Below, in pieces: positions 26,584-37,582 of a stretch of DNA of 64,000 nt. The notes beneath the pieces were generated by a model, which was not told where the DNA came from, made no database searches, and saw nothing but the letters and a program-made list of their open reading frames with translations. The stretch comes from Brevundimonas sp. SORGH_AS_0993 (lineage in GTDB: Bacteria > Pseudomonadota > Alphaproteobacteria > Caulobacterales > Caulobacteraceae): assembly GCF_030818545.1 (NCBI RefSeq), contig NZ_JAUTAH010000001.1, positions 2,051,001-2,115,000 of the forward strand, given 5' to 3'. The first letter of the stretch is position 1, and each line of letters starts with the position of its first letter. Both the position numbers and the translations under genes were made by a program.

Positions 26584-27693
26584 ATGACCGAAAACCCGCT
26601 GGAGGCCCAGCCAGACACCCCGATGGACGCTCAAGACGCCTTTTCCGGCACGCGCGAGGTCGATCCCCGCCATCGCCTGGACGAAACCGCGCTGGACCGC
26701 TGGATGCAGGCTCGTGTGGCGGGCTACGCCGGGCCGCTGACCATCAGACAGTTCAAGGGCGGCCAGTCCAATCCGACCTACGCCCTGACCACGCCGGGCG
26801 CGGCCTATGTGCTGCGCCGAAAGCCGCCGGGCGTCCTGCTGCCCAGCGCCCATGCCGTGGACCGCGAATTTCAGGTCGTCTCGGCGCTGCACGCCCAGAG
26901 TTTTCCGGTCGCGCGGCCCTATGCCCTGTGCACGGACGAGGCCGTCATCGGCTCGATCTTCTATGTTATGGAACGGGTCGAGGGGCGCATCTTCTGGGAC
27001 CTGAAATTGCCCGGCCTGGCTCCGGCCGAACGCCGCGCGATCTATGAGGCCCAGACGGATACGCTGGCTCGGCTGCACGCCTTCGACCCCGTCGCGGTCG
27101 GCCTGGGCGACTATGGCAAGGCCGGAAACTATTTCGCTCGCCAGGTCGGGCGCTGGACCAAACAGTATCGCGCGTCCGAGACCGAGCCCGTGCCCGCCAT
27201 GGACCGGCTCATCGCCTTCCTGCCCGACAGTTTGCCGCCCGAGGGGCCCAGCCGCATCGTCCACGGCGACTTCCGCCTGGACAATATGATCTTGGCGCAC
27301 GCCAAAAACGACGATGGGGCGCATGTCCGGGCCGTGCTGGACTGGGAGCTGTCGACCCTGGGCGATCCGATGGCGGACTTTTCCTATCTGCTGATCGCCT
27401 GGGCCATTCCCGCCAGCCTGCGCAACGGCTTGGCCGGCGCGGACCTGAAGGCCCTGGGTATTCCCTCGGTCGAGGAGACGATGGAGCGATACGCCGCCGC
27501 GACCGGCATGCGGCCCGACAATCTGGACTGGCTCTACGCCTACAACCTGTTCCGCCTGGCCGCCATCTGCCAAGGCATCGCCGGCCGCGTCCGCGACGGC
27601 ACCGCCGCCAGCGCCCACGCCAGGACCATGGCCGCCCAGGTCGGTCCCCTCAGCGACGCCGCCTGGGGCTTTGCAAAAAAGGCTGGGGCGTAA
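26584..27693 (+). CDS. Phosphotransferase family protein (aminoglycoside-phosphotransferase fold)
   Basis: A 369-residue APH/choline-kinase-like protein of the branch often linked with acyl-CoA dehydrogenases (ACAD10-like N domain). Visible motifs are FKGGQSNPTYAL (nucleotide loop), YVLRRKPPG with the ATP lysine, the catalytic IVHGDFRLDNM and VLDWELSTLGDPMAD for magnesium. The natural substrate is unknown; homologues have been linked to hydroxyacyl-CoA metabolism, not antibiotic resistance. It follows glpK by 20 bases and converges on the DUF1223 gene with seven bases between stops. Confidence 0.9.
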   Translation: MTENPLEAQPDTPMDAQDAFSGTREVDPRHRLDETALDRWMQARVAGYAGPLTIRQFKGGQSNPTYALTTPGAAYVLRRKPPGVLLPSAHAVDREFQVVSALHAQSFPVARPYALCTDEAVIGSIFYVMERVEGRIFWDLKLPGLAPAERRAIYEAQTDTLARLHAFDPVAVGLGDYGKAGNYFARQVGRWTKQYRASETEPVPAMDRLIAFLPDSLPPEGPSRIVHGDFRLDNMILAHAKNDDGAHVRAVLDWELSTLGDPMADFSYLLIAWAIPASLRNGLAGADLKALGIPSVEETMERYAAATGMRPDNLDWLYAYNLFRLAAICQGIAGRVRDGTAASAHARTMAAQVGPLSDAAWGFAKKAGA

Positions 27694-27700
27694 CGCCGGT

Positions 27701-28462
27701 CTATTTCCGGACCTTGGCCCCGATGATGTGGCGGTCGCCTTTGGCCTGGATCAGGACCACGACGCCCTGACCTTCGGTCGCCGGGGGCAGGTCGAACAGG
27801 ACCGGACGGCCGCGCCATTCGCCCAGACGGACCACGTCGCGCACGACATTGACGTGGCGCACGGCCTGGCCACGGTTCTCGCCGGCGCGGACCTGAACCA
27901 CCTGGGGGCCGGGGGTATAGATGACGGCCAGAACCTCGGCGCCGCCGGGCGGCGGGCGGCCCGAGCCGACGCCGACGCGGTCGCCGGTCTCCCGGAACTC
28001 GATCTGCGGGGGCCAAACGTGGCGGACGGCCTCCTCGCCTATGGCGGCCTCCAGCTCGGCGCCGCGCGCGCCCGAAACCTGGCGGCGGCCGTCGATCACC
28101 ACCTCGGGCGTCGAGACGCCGCGCAGCCGCAGGGCTGCGCGATAGGCCCTCTGACGCGCCGAGAATTCGGGCCGGGCGAAGGTGTCGGTCCAGCCCAGAT
28201 AGTCCCAGTAATCGACGCCATAGGTCAGGGCGACCACGCCCGGCTCGGCCGTCGCGCGCTCGACCACCGCATTGGCCTCGACACAGGCGGCGCAGCCCTG
28301 GGCCGTGAAAAGCTCCACCACCACCGGGGTGGCCGGCGCCGACTGGGCCACGCGGCGCGGGGCATGGGACGAACGCCCGTTCGTCGGCTGGGCCGTGACG
28401 GCCGCCGAGGCGAAGGCGCACGCCGTCACCGCCGCCGCGAGGATCCAAGCCTTGCGTTTCAT
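27701..28462 (-). CDS. DUF1223 family secreted thioredoxin-fold protein
   Basis: A 253-residue protein with a cleavable signal peptide (basic start, hydrophobic core, VTAQ cleavage region). The thioredoxin-like domain begins VVVELFTAQGCAACVEA, with a CxxC pair at Cys57/Cys60, and continues with GVDYWDYLGWTDTFARPEF and TPEVVIDGR, all typical of DUF1223. A periplasmic redox role is plausible from the CxxC but not established for the family. About 65 bases separate it from the oligopeptidase gene behind it. Confidence 0.9.
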   Translation of the reverse strand: MKRKAWILAAAVTACAFASAAVTAQPTNGRSSHAPRRVAQSAPATPVVVELFTAQGCAACVEANAVVERATAEPGVVALTYGVDYWDYLGWTDTFARPEFSARQRAYRAALRLRGVSTPEVVIDGRRQVSGARGAELEAAIGEEAVRHVWPPQIEFRETGDRVGVGSGRPPPGGAEVLAVIYTPGPQVVQVRAGENRGQAVRHVNVVRDVVRLGEWRGRPVLFDLPPATEGQGVVVLIQAKGDRHIIGAKVRK

Positions 28463-28528
28463 GCCCTCGTTCTTAGCCTCCGCGCCGGACGGCGGCGGTC
28501 ATAAGAAGTCCGTGAACCGATGACCGCC

Positions 28529-30760
28529 TCAGTCCATCAGCTGTTGCGACAGATAGACATAATGGCGGGCCCAGCGACGGGCGTTGGCCACCGGATCGGC
28601 GTCGTTGGAGTGACCGCCCGCCGTGTCCTCGTAATAGAGGTGGTCATAGCCCAGGTCGCCCAGACGGGCGGCGAACTTGCGGGCATGGCCGGGGTGGACG
28701 CGGTCGTCGCGGGTATTGGTGGTCAGATAGACGCGCGGATAGGGCTGGCCCGGACGGAGCTGCTGATAGGCGGAATATTTCGCGATCCACTCGGCTTCTT
28801 CCGGGATGCGCGGGTCGCCGTATTCGCCGATCCACGAGGCGCCGGCCGGCAACTCGTGATAGCGCAGCATGTCCACCAGCGGGCTTTCGATCACCGCCGC
28901 GTTGAACAGTTCCGGATGCTGGGTGATCGACACCGAGGTCAGAACCCCGCCGTTCGAGCGGCCGTAGATGCCGAGGCGACGCGGGCTGGTGATCCCGCGC
29001 TGTTCAAGGTCGCGCGCCACGGCGGCGAAGTCGTCGAAGGCTTTCTGGCGGTTTCCGTCCAGCGCCGCCTGGTGCCAGTCGGGACCAAACTCGCCGCCGC
29101 CCCGGATATTGGCCTGCACGAAGACGCCGCCCCGCTCCAGCCACAGCTTGCCCATCTCGGGCTTGTAGGCCGGGTTCAGGCTGACCTGAAAACCGCCATA
29201 GCCCAGCATGATGGTCGGGTTCGATCCGTCCAGCTTCATGTCGCGCGGGCGGGTGATGAAGTAGGGAATCTTCGTCCCGTCGGCCGAGGTCGCCTCATAT
29301 TGTTCGGTCACGTCGCGCGAAGCGTCGAACTTGGCCGGGGCGGATTTCAGCGGCGTCAAGGTCGCGGCGTTCGCATCGGCCAGGCTGAGGGTTGGCGGCA
29401 CGAGGAAGCCTTGGGTCGAGACGAAGACCTCGCCCCGCGACTTGGAGAAATCGCCCAAACCGACGGCGAGGTTGGCCGGCACTTCGATGGACTGCACGGT
29501 CCAAGGGAACTCGCCCCTTGGGGCGAAGATCGAGAGTCGGCCGCTGACGTTGTCGTTGATGGCGACGACGATCCGATCGGAAAGCACCCGGACGTCCGCA
29601 ATGGATTGGCGGGGTGTCGGAACGAATATCTGCGTATCTTGATAACTCGGCCCTGAACGCGAACCGTCGGGGCGGTCATGTAAACTGTCTAGCGCCATAG
29701 CCATCAGCGCACCGGCGGGACCGCCGCCATACCCTAGAAGTTGCTTGTCGAAGACTTCCTCGGGTGTGAACACCAGCATGCCGTCGAGCACGCCGTAGAT
29801 GCTCACCCTCTCGGGAATCCTTAGTTTGTAGGTTCGGCCATCCAGAAGCCGCCACGTCTCCGACCGGAAGGTGTCCAGCGGGCGGGTGATGATAACGGCC
29901 GTGACCTTGCCGGCCCTGTCACGATAGACGGCCGGGCTGACGCCATAGCCGCCGTCCGACTGCTCGCCGCGATAAACCTCGGTCGCCTGGGCCAGGGTCT
30001 GGCCGCGCTTCAGCGCTTTGACGATGAAGGGATAGCCGGACTCGGTCATCGTCGGCTTGCCGTTCTCTGTGCCGAAGTCCGTGGCGACCAGAAGGGTGTC
30101 GCGGTCCAGCCATTCGATGCGGTGCTTGCCCTCGGGCAGGTTGAAGCCCCCGTCCACGAACCGTTTGGTCGGGATGTCGAACTCGCGAACCACCACCGCG
30201 TCCTTGCCGCCGTCGGACAGCATGATCAGGCAGCGCGCATCGTCGGGCGCCAGGCAGTCGGCGCCCTTGAACACCCAGTCCTTGCCTTCGGCCTTGGACA
30301 GGGCGTCGAGGTCCAGCAGCGTCTCCCACTGCGGCGCCGCGGCGCGATAGCTGTCCAGCGTCGTGCGACGCCAGACGCCCTTGGGATTGGTCGCGTCCTG
30401 CCAGAAGTTGCCGATCCCGTCGCCCAGGAAGGACGGGCTGGGGATGCGGTCCGTCGCGGTCAGGATCGCCTGGGCCTCGGCGCGGAAGGTCTCGTAGCGC
30501 GGATCGCCGGTCAGGACGGCGAGGGATTTCCTGTTCTCCTCGGCGACGAAGGCCATGGCCGCGGCCCCGTCCACCTGCTCCAGCGCCAGATGATCGTCCG
30601 CCGCCGCGACGCCGGCGGGCGTCAGGTCGCGAGGGAAGTGAGGCGGAGGGCTGTCGTTGGTCGTCATGACGATTTCGTCAACACCTCTGGCGACCGGCGT
30701 ACTCGCGCAGGCGGCCAGCAGAAGGGCCGGAATGGCGGCGGACAGGATCAGGTGACGCAT
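28529..30760 (-). CDS. Prolyl oligopeptidase family lipoprotein (paralogue 2)
   Basis: A 743-residue S9A-type serine peptidase. The signal peptide ends in the lipobox LLAAC (Cys18), so it is probably anchored in the envelope. An N-terminal seven-bladed propeller (GVWRRTTLDSY, SDGGKDAVVVREFD) caps the C-terminal alpha/beta-hydrolase with the catalytic Ser in GIYGRSNGG, Asp in NTRDDRVHPGH and His in AGGHSND. It is a clear paralogue of the gene directly upstream; the two share WRRTTLDSYR and many other blocks. Part of the propeller (about 29600-30050) is less GC-rich than the rest. Confidence 0.92.
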   Translation of the reverse strand: MRHLILSAAIPALLLAACASTPVARGVDEIVMTTNDSPPPHFPRDLTPAGVAAADDHLALEQVDGAAAMAFVAEENRKSLAVLTGDPRYETFRAEAQAILTATDRIPSPSFLGDGIGNFWQDATNPKGVWRRTTLDSYRAAAPQWETLLDLDALSKAEGKDWVFKGADCLAPDDARCLIMLSDGGKDAVVVREFDIPTKRFVDGGFNLPEGKHRIEWLDRDTLLVATDFGTENGKPTMTESGYPFIVKALKRGQTLAQATEVYRGEQSDGGYGVSPAVYRDRAGKVTAVIITRPLDTFRSETWRLLDGRTYKLRIPERVSIYGVLDGMLVFTPEEVFDKQLLGYGGGPAGALMAMALDSLHDRPDGSRSGPSYQDTQIFVPTPRQSIADVRVLSDRIVVAINDNVSGRLSIFAPRGEFPWTVQSIEVPANLAVGLGDFSKSRGEVFVSTQGFLVPPTLSLADANAATLTPLKSAPAKFDASRDVTEQYEATSADGTKIPYFITRPRDMKLDGSNPTIMLGYGGFQVSLNPAYKPEMGKLWLERGGVFVQANIRGGGEFGPDWHQAALDGNRQKAFDDFAAVARDLEQRGITSPRRLGIYGRSNGGVLTSVSITQHPELFNAAVIESPLVDMLRYHELPAGASWIGEYGDPRIPEEAEWIAKYSAYQQLRPGQPYPRVYLTTNTRDDRVHPGHARKFAARLGDLGYDHLYYEDTAGGHSNDADPVANARRWARHYVYLSQQLMD

Positions 30761-30782
30761 GGCTTAAACACTCCGCAAATCT

Positions 30783-30922
30783 GATCCTCCCCCGCATCGC
30801 GGGGGGAGGGGAACCGCCGTCAGGCGGTGGAGGGGGCGGAACCAGACAGGGCGCCAGGGGTCGCCCCCTCCGCCACTTCGTGGTCCCCCTCCCCCGTTCG
30901 CAAGCGCTCACGGGGGAGGATC
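30783..30922. repeat. Dispersed palindromic repeat, intergenic copy between the two oligopeptidases
   Basis: A 140-base imperfect inverted repeat bounded by GATCCTCCCCC on the left and GGGGGAGGATC on the right. Each half folds into a C-run/G-run hairpin followed by a GGAACCGCC...GGCGGTGGA hairpin and a G-rich run. It fills nearly the whole gap between the genes. Related to 11306-11421 and 44707-44879. Confidence 0.85.
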
Positions 30923-30926
30923 GGAC

Positions 30927-33128
30927 TTACTGCTGCGCCGGCGTGTCCATCAGGCGACGCGACAGATAGGTGTATTCCAGCGCCAGGCGGCGGGCCGTCT
31001 CCTGCAGATTGGCGCCGGCCGCGTGGCCGCCATCGGTGTTCTCGTAGAACAGCACCGGATAGCCCAGTTCCTCCAGACGCGCCGCCGCCTTGCGTGCATG
31101 GCCCGGATGGACGCGGTCGTCCTTAGTCGAGGTGTGGATGAAGACTTCCGGATAGGGCTGGCCCGCGCGCAGGTTCTGATAGGGCGAATACTGCTCGATC
31201 CAGGCGCGCTGTTCGGGGATGTCCGGGTTGCCGTATTCGCCGATCCATGAGGCGCCCGCCAACAGCTTGTGGAAGCGCAGCATGTCGAACAGGGGCACCT
31301 GGATGACGGCGGCGTTGATCAGGTCCGGACGCTGGGTCAGCATCGCTCCCATGAACAGCCCGCCCTGCGAGCCGCCCATGATGCCGAGTTTCGGCTGACT
31401 GGTGATGTCGCGGGCGATCAGGTCCAGCGCCACCGCCTGAAAGTCCTCGTGCGCGCGCTGGCGGTTCTGTTGCAGGGCCGCCTCGTGCCAGCGCGGGCCG
31501 AACTCGCCCCCGCCGCGCGTATTGGCGATCACATACACGCCGCCTCGCTCCAGCCACAGCTTGCCGACCGTCGCCGAATAACCGGGCAGCAGCGAGCTTT
31601 CGAACCCGCCATAGCCATAGAGGACCGTAGGGTTCGACCCGTCCAGCGGCATGTCCGCCTTATGCACCACGAAATAGGGGATCATCGTTCCGTCGGCCGA
31701 ACGCGCCTGGAACTGATCGACCTTCATGCCGGTCGCGTCGAACTTGGCGGGCATGGACTTGACCTGATCGACCACGCCGGTCGCGGCATCGGCCAGCCAC
31801 AGGCTGGACGGATTCAGATAGCCGGTGACGCTGACAAAGACCTTGTCGTCCTTCTCCGAGGCCGAACCGACGCCGACCGAGACGTTCTGCGGCAAGTCCA
31901 GGGTCGTATAGGCCCACGCGCCCTCGCCCGGCGTGTAGACGCGGACCGAACCGCGCACATTGTCGTAAAGGGCCACCACCAGACGATTGCGGGTGACGTT
32001 CATACCCTCGATGGCCTGACGCTCGGTCGGGCGCAGAACCAGCTGGGCCAGGGTCCTGGCGTCGGCCAGCCACGCCTCCAGCGGCCAGGCGATCAGGTCG
32101 CCGGTCTGGAAGGTCTGGCCCGACGGCGCGGTCCAGTCCTGCTTCAGCGTGACCAGCAGCCGCCCGTCCACCAGGCCGGCGATGTCGGACTTGGCCGGCA
32201 GCGGCAGTTGGATCAGGGCGCCGTCGTCGGTCACGCGCCAGGTCTCGGACGAATAGAAGTCGACGGCCCGGTTGATCAGCACCGCCTTCACCGCCCCGTC
32301 GGCGTCGCGCAGCGTATAGCCGGACACGGACACGTCGGTCGGCTGGCCGGTGAACAGGGTCTCGGCCTGCTCCAGGGTCTGGCCGCGCTTCATCCGCTTG
32401 ACCACCATCGGATAGCCCGAGTCGGTCAGGGTGCCGGGGCCGAAGTCGCGCGAGACCAGCAGCGTATCCTTGTCGATCCAGGACGCGCCGCCCTTGGATT
32501 CGGGCAGGACGACGCCGCCCTCGACGAACTTGCGCTCGACGCTGTCGAACTCGCGCAGGGTGACGGCGTCCTTGCCGCCGTTCGACAGGCTGATCAGGCA
32601 GTAGCGTTCTTCGGGCGGCAGGCAGGTCGAACCCTTGTAAACCCAGTTGGCGTCCTCGGCCGCCGCCAGGGCGTCGACATCCAGAATGGTCTCCCATTGC
32701 GGCGTCGCGGTGCGATAGCTGTCCAGGGTTGTCCGCCGCCAGACGCCGCGCACATGCTGGGCGTCCTGCCAGAAGTTGTCGATATGGCCGTCATGGGTGA
32801 AGCCGGGCGACGGGATGCGGTCGCGCGACTGGACGATGTCCAGCGCCTCCTGATGCAGGGTCGCATAGCGCGGGTCGCCCTGAAGGATGCTAAGGGTGCG
32901 GGCGTTCTGGGCGTGGACCCATTCCATCGCCCGCGCGCCGTCGACCTCTTCCAGCCACAGGTAGGGATCGGTCTCGGGGCTGGCGGCGAATCCGCCGGCC
33001 TGCGCGACAGTGGCGGCGGCTGGGACGGCGCCCGAAGAAGCAGCGGAAGTCGTCTGGGCCATGGCGCTCGGTGTCAGGCTGGTGGAGGCGAGAAGGGCCG
33101 CAAGGGCGGCGACGGACGTGCGGATCAT
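30927..33128 (-). CDS. Prolyl oligopeptidase family serine peptidase (paralogue 1)
   Basis: A 733-residue S9A peptidase with a Sec signal peptide (start MIRTSVAALAALL, cleavage region AMAQ). After a Ser/Ala linker, the propeller begins DPYLWLEEVDGARAM, matching bacterial prolyl oligopeptidases. Catalytic residues are Ser in GIMGGSQGG, Asp in STKDDRVHPGH and His in TDGGHAAGAN. I chose ATG 33128 because it starts the signal peptide; the upstream open frame has no such feature. Likely periplasmic, cutting proline-containing peptides. The repeat at 30783 separates it from its paralogue. Confidence 0.93.
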   Translation of the reverse strand: MIRTSVAALAALLASTSLTPSAMAQTTSAASSGAVPAAATVAQAGGFAASPETDPYLWLEEVDGARAMEWVHAQNARTLSILQGDPRYATLHQEALDIVQSRDRIPSPGFTHDGHIDNFWQDAQHVRGVWRRTTLDSYRTATPQWETILDVDALAAAEDANWVYKGSTCLPPEERYCLISLSNGGKDAVTLREFDSVERKFVEGGVVLPESKGGASWIDKDTLLVSRDFGPGTLTDSGYPMVVKRMKRGQTLEQAETLFTGQPTDVSVSGYTLRDADGAVKAVLINRAVDFYSSETWRVTDDGALIQLPLPAKSDIAGLVDGRLLVTLKQDWTAPSGQTFQTGDLIAWPLEAWLADARTLAQLVLRPTERQAIEGMNVTRNRLVVALYDNVRGSVRVYTPGEGAWAYTTLDLPQNVSVGVGSASEKDDKVFVSVTGYLNPSSLWLADAATGVVDQVKSMPAKFDATGMKVDQFQARSADGTMIPYFVVHKADMPLDGSNPTVLYGYGGFESSLLPGYSATVGKLWLERGGVYVIANTRGGGEFGPRWHEAALQQNRQRAHEDFQAVALDLIARDITSQPKLGIMGGSQGGLFMGAMLTQRPDLINAAVIQVPLFDMLRFHKLLAGASWIGEYGNPDIPEQRAWIEQYSPYQNLRAGQPYPEVFIHTSTKDDRVHPGHARKAAARLEELGYPVLFYENTDGGHAAGANLQETARRLALEYTYLSRRLMDTPAQQ

Positions 33129-33225
33129 TAAGGCCCCCGGTCGGATGAAGTCGGCGCACCTTAACGACGCGGCCCCGCACGGCAAGCGAGGCGCCGGCCA
33201 CCTTACGGCTTTGTCATGATCGGCC

Positions 33226-34023
33226 CTACAGACCTTCATCCGGAATGCACAGCAGATTGCCGCAGGCCTTGCAGTGGACGGCGTCCGGATCGTGCTTGTG
33301 CAGCCCGCAGCGATCACACGGAAAGCTAATCTTGGACGGCCGGATCAGGGCCTGGGCCAGCCGCAGGAACAGGGTGATGCCCGTCAGCATGATGGCGATG
33401 GACAACAGCTTGCCCCAGGCGCCGGGCAGGGTCACGTCGCCGAACCCCGTCGTGGTCAGGGTCGCCACGGTGAAATACAGCGCATCCACATAGCCGCCGA
33501 CGCCCGGCGCGCCCCGGAACGTCGCATAGACGAAGCCCGTCGCCACGAAGACGAAGGTCACAAGGTTGGCCAGGGCGCGCACGACCCCCTCGACCCGCGT
33601 GTCGTCGAACTTCCGGCCTACCGTCCGCCAGAAGAAGTCCGAGTTCAGCAGGGTCCAAAGCCTGAGCATCCGCAGGAAGCCCAGGTTGAACAGCCAGGCT
33701 GGGAACAGCAGGGTCGCCAGGACGAACAGATCGACCCAGACGATAGGCCGCTTCAGCCAGTCCCGGATGTCGGCATAGGCATAGGCCCGCGCCGCCAGAT
33801 CGACCGCCAGGACCACCGCGATCAGATAGTCGATGACATAGAAGGCCCAGCCCATGTTGCGCAGGATCGGCGCGGCCAGGAAGAAGGCGATGATGACCAG
33901 GTCCACCCCGATCACGGCCAGGCGGAACCGCACCGCCGGCGGTTGGGAGCCGTGATAGAGATAACGCACCCGCGCGCGCAGACGCAGGCCGTCGTCGCCT
34001 GTGGCCCTGGGCGGATCGTCCAT
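33226..34023 (-). CDS. Voltage-gated-like potassium channel with C-terminal zinc ribbon
   Basis: A 265-residue membrane protein with a six-helix channel layout: segments LAVIGVDLVIIAFFLAAPIL, VIDYLIAVVLAVDLAARAYAY, an S4-like LGFLRMLRLWTLL, a pore helix and selectivity filter TLTTTGFGDV, and a final inner helix. The GFG filter indicates K+ selectivity. The C terminus is unusual: CDRCGLHKHDPDAVHCKACG forms two CxxC pairs typical of a zinc ribbon. ATG 34023 has AAGGA just upstream; a longer frame is unsupported. It diverges from dapF. Confidence 0.88.
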   Translation of the reverse strand: MDDPPRATGDDGLRLRARVRYLYHGSQPPAVRFRLAVIGVDLVIIAFFLAAPILRNMGWAFYVIDYLIAVVLAVDLAARAYAYADIRDWLKRPIVWVDLFVLATLLFPAWLFNLGFLRMLRLWTLLNSDFFWRTVGRKFDDTRVEGVVRALANLVTFVFVATGFVYATFRGAPGVGGYVDALYFTVATLTTTGFGDVTLPGAWGKLLSIAIMLTGITLFLRLAQALIRPSKISFPCDRCGLHKHDPDAVHCKACGNLLCIPDEGL

Positions 34024-34179
34024 CCTGTCCTTGGTCACGCGCCCCCTTCGTCCGGCGTTCCGGATCGCTTCGCACCCCCTCAATCAACAGCCTGACGCCC
34101 GACCTGTCCAACAGGTTCCGCCAACGCGACGAAAGCGGGACGATTTCCACCGGCCCGGATCGCCCCTATATGGCGAACC

Positions 34180-35025
34180 ATGAGCCACACCGCCGCCGAA
34201 AGGCCCTTCGTCAAGATGAACGGCGCCGGCAACGACTTCGTCGTCGTCAATGCGCTGGAGCGCCCGTTCCGCCCGACCGAGGATCAGGTCCGGGCGCTGG
34301 GCGACCGCGCCGGCGGCGAAGGCTTCGACCAGTTGATCGCCATAGAGCCGTCCGGCACGGCCGACGCCTTCATGCGTGTGTGGAACGCCGACGGCTCCAT
34401 GGTCCAGACCTGCGGCAACGCCCTGCGCTGCGTCGGCTGGCTGTTGATGGAGGCGGCGGGGTCGGATCGGGTCGTCATCGACACGGCCGCGGGCCCGACG
34501 ACGGCGACCCGCGCGGGCGACCGCCGCGTCACCGTGGACATGGGCCGGCCGCGCCTGGACTGGACCCAGGTGCCCCTGTCCGAAGCGATGGACACGCGCG
34601 GGATCGAACTGCAGGTCGGCCCCATCGACGCGCCGGTGCTGCATACGCCCGGCGCCGTCTCCATGGGCAATCCGCACGTCGTCTTCTTCACCGACCGTCA
34701 GGACGACGGCTTCGTCTCCGGCTCGGGATCGCTGATCGAACATCATCCGCTGTTTCCCGAAGGGGTGAACGTGGGCTTCGCCGACGTGCAGGGGCGCGAC
34801 CGCATCCGTCTGCGGGTCTGGGAGCGGGGCGCCGGCCTGACCAGGGCCTGCGGCACCGGCGCCTGCGCCGCCCTGGTCGCGGCGGCCCGGCGCGGCCTGG
34901 CCGACCGCAAGGCGGCCGTGATCGTCGACGGCGGCGAAATGGTCATCGACTGGGACGCCGAAACCGACCATGTCCTGATGACCGGCCCGGTCGAGATAGA
35001 ACGCACGGGCGTGCTGCTCTTCTAG
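34180..35025 (+). CDS. dapF: Diaminopimelate epimerase
   Basis: A 281-residue PLP-independent epimerase converting LL- to meso-diaminopimelate for lysine and peptidoglycan. Catalytic cysteines are seen in MVQTCGNALRC (Cys78) and TRACGTGACAAL (near 225). Other conserved parts are VKMNGAGNDFVVV at the start, MGNPHVVFF and EGVNVGFADV. Length is standard. It stands alone, diverging from the channel gene and separated from maeB by 216 bases in which I see no gene or clear terminator. Confidence 0.96.
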   Translation: MSHTAAERPFVKMNGAGNDFVVVNALERPFRPTEDQVRALGDRAGGEGFDQLIAIEPSGTADAFMRVWNADGSMVQTCGNALRCVGWLLMEAAGSDRVVIDTAAGPTTATRAGDRRVTVDMGRPRLDWTQVPLSEAMDTRGIELQVGPIDAPVLHTPGAVSMGNPHVVFFTDRQDDGFVSGSGSLIEHHPLFPEGVNVGFADVQGRDRIRLRVWERGAGLTRACGTGACAALVAAARRGLADRKAAVIVDGGEMVIDWDAETDHVLMTGPVEIERTGVLLF

Positions 35026-35241
35026 GCTTGGCGCTCGGTCCTTGGCGCCCGGTTTGGGCGAAAAGCCGCACGATCCGGTCCGGCGCGATCACCCTTTCCA
35101 CACGACCCGCACCGTCCGCGCGCCTTCAACCGCCGTCGCGGCGCCGCGCAACGCCGGGCGGCTGTGCGGTTGTCCCGCGCGGCGGCCCGCACTAGGAACG
35201 AGGGGACAGTCCACAGACGACGCGCCGGAAACGCCTGCCCC

Positions 35242-37575
<2,334 letters not shown>

Positions 37576-37582
37576 TCCCCGC

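Noticed and set aside
30783-30922. CRISPR array or transcription terminator at the palindromic repeat
   Set aside because: There are no regularly spaced identical repeats with unique spacers, and the hairpins lack a T-run; it matches a dispersed repeat seen twice more.
35026-35241. A structured RNA (such as RNase P) between dapF and maeB
   Set aside because: Short G/C hairpins can be drawn but none of the conserved RNase P or tmRNA segments is present.
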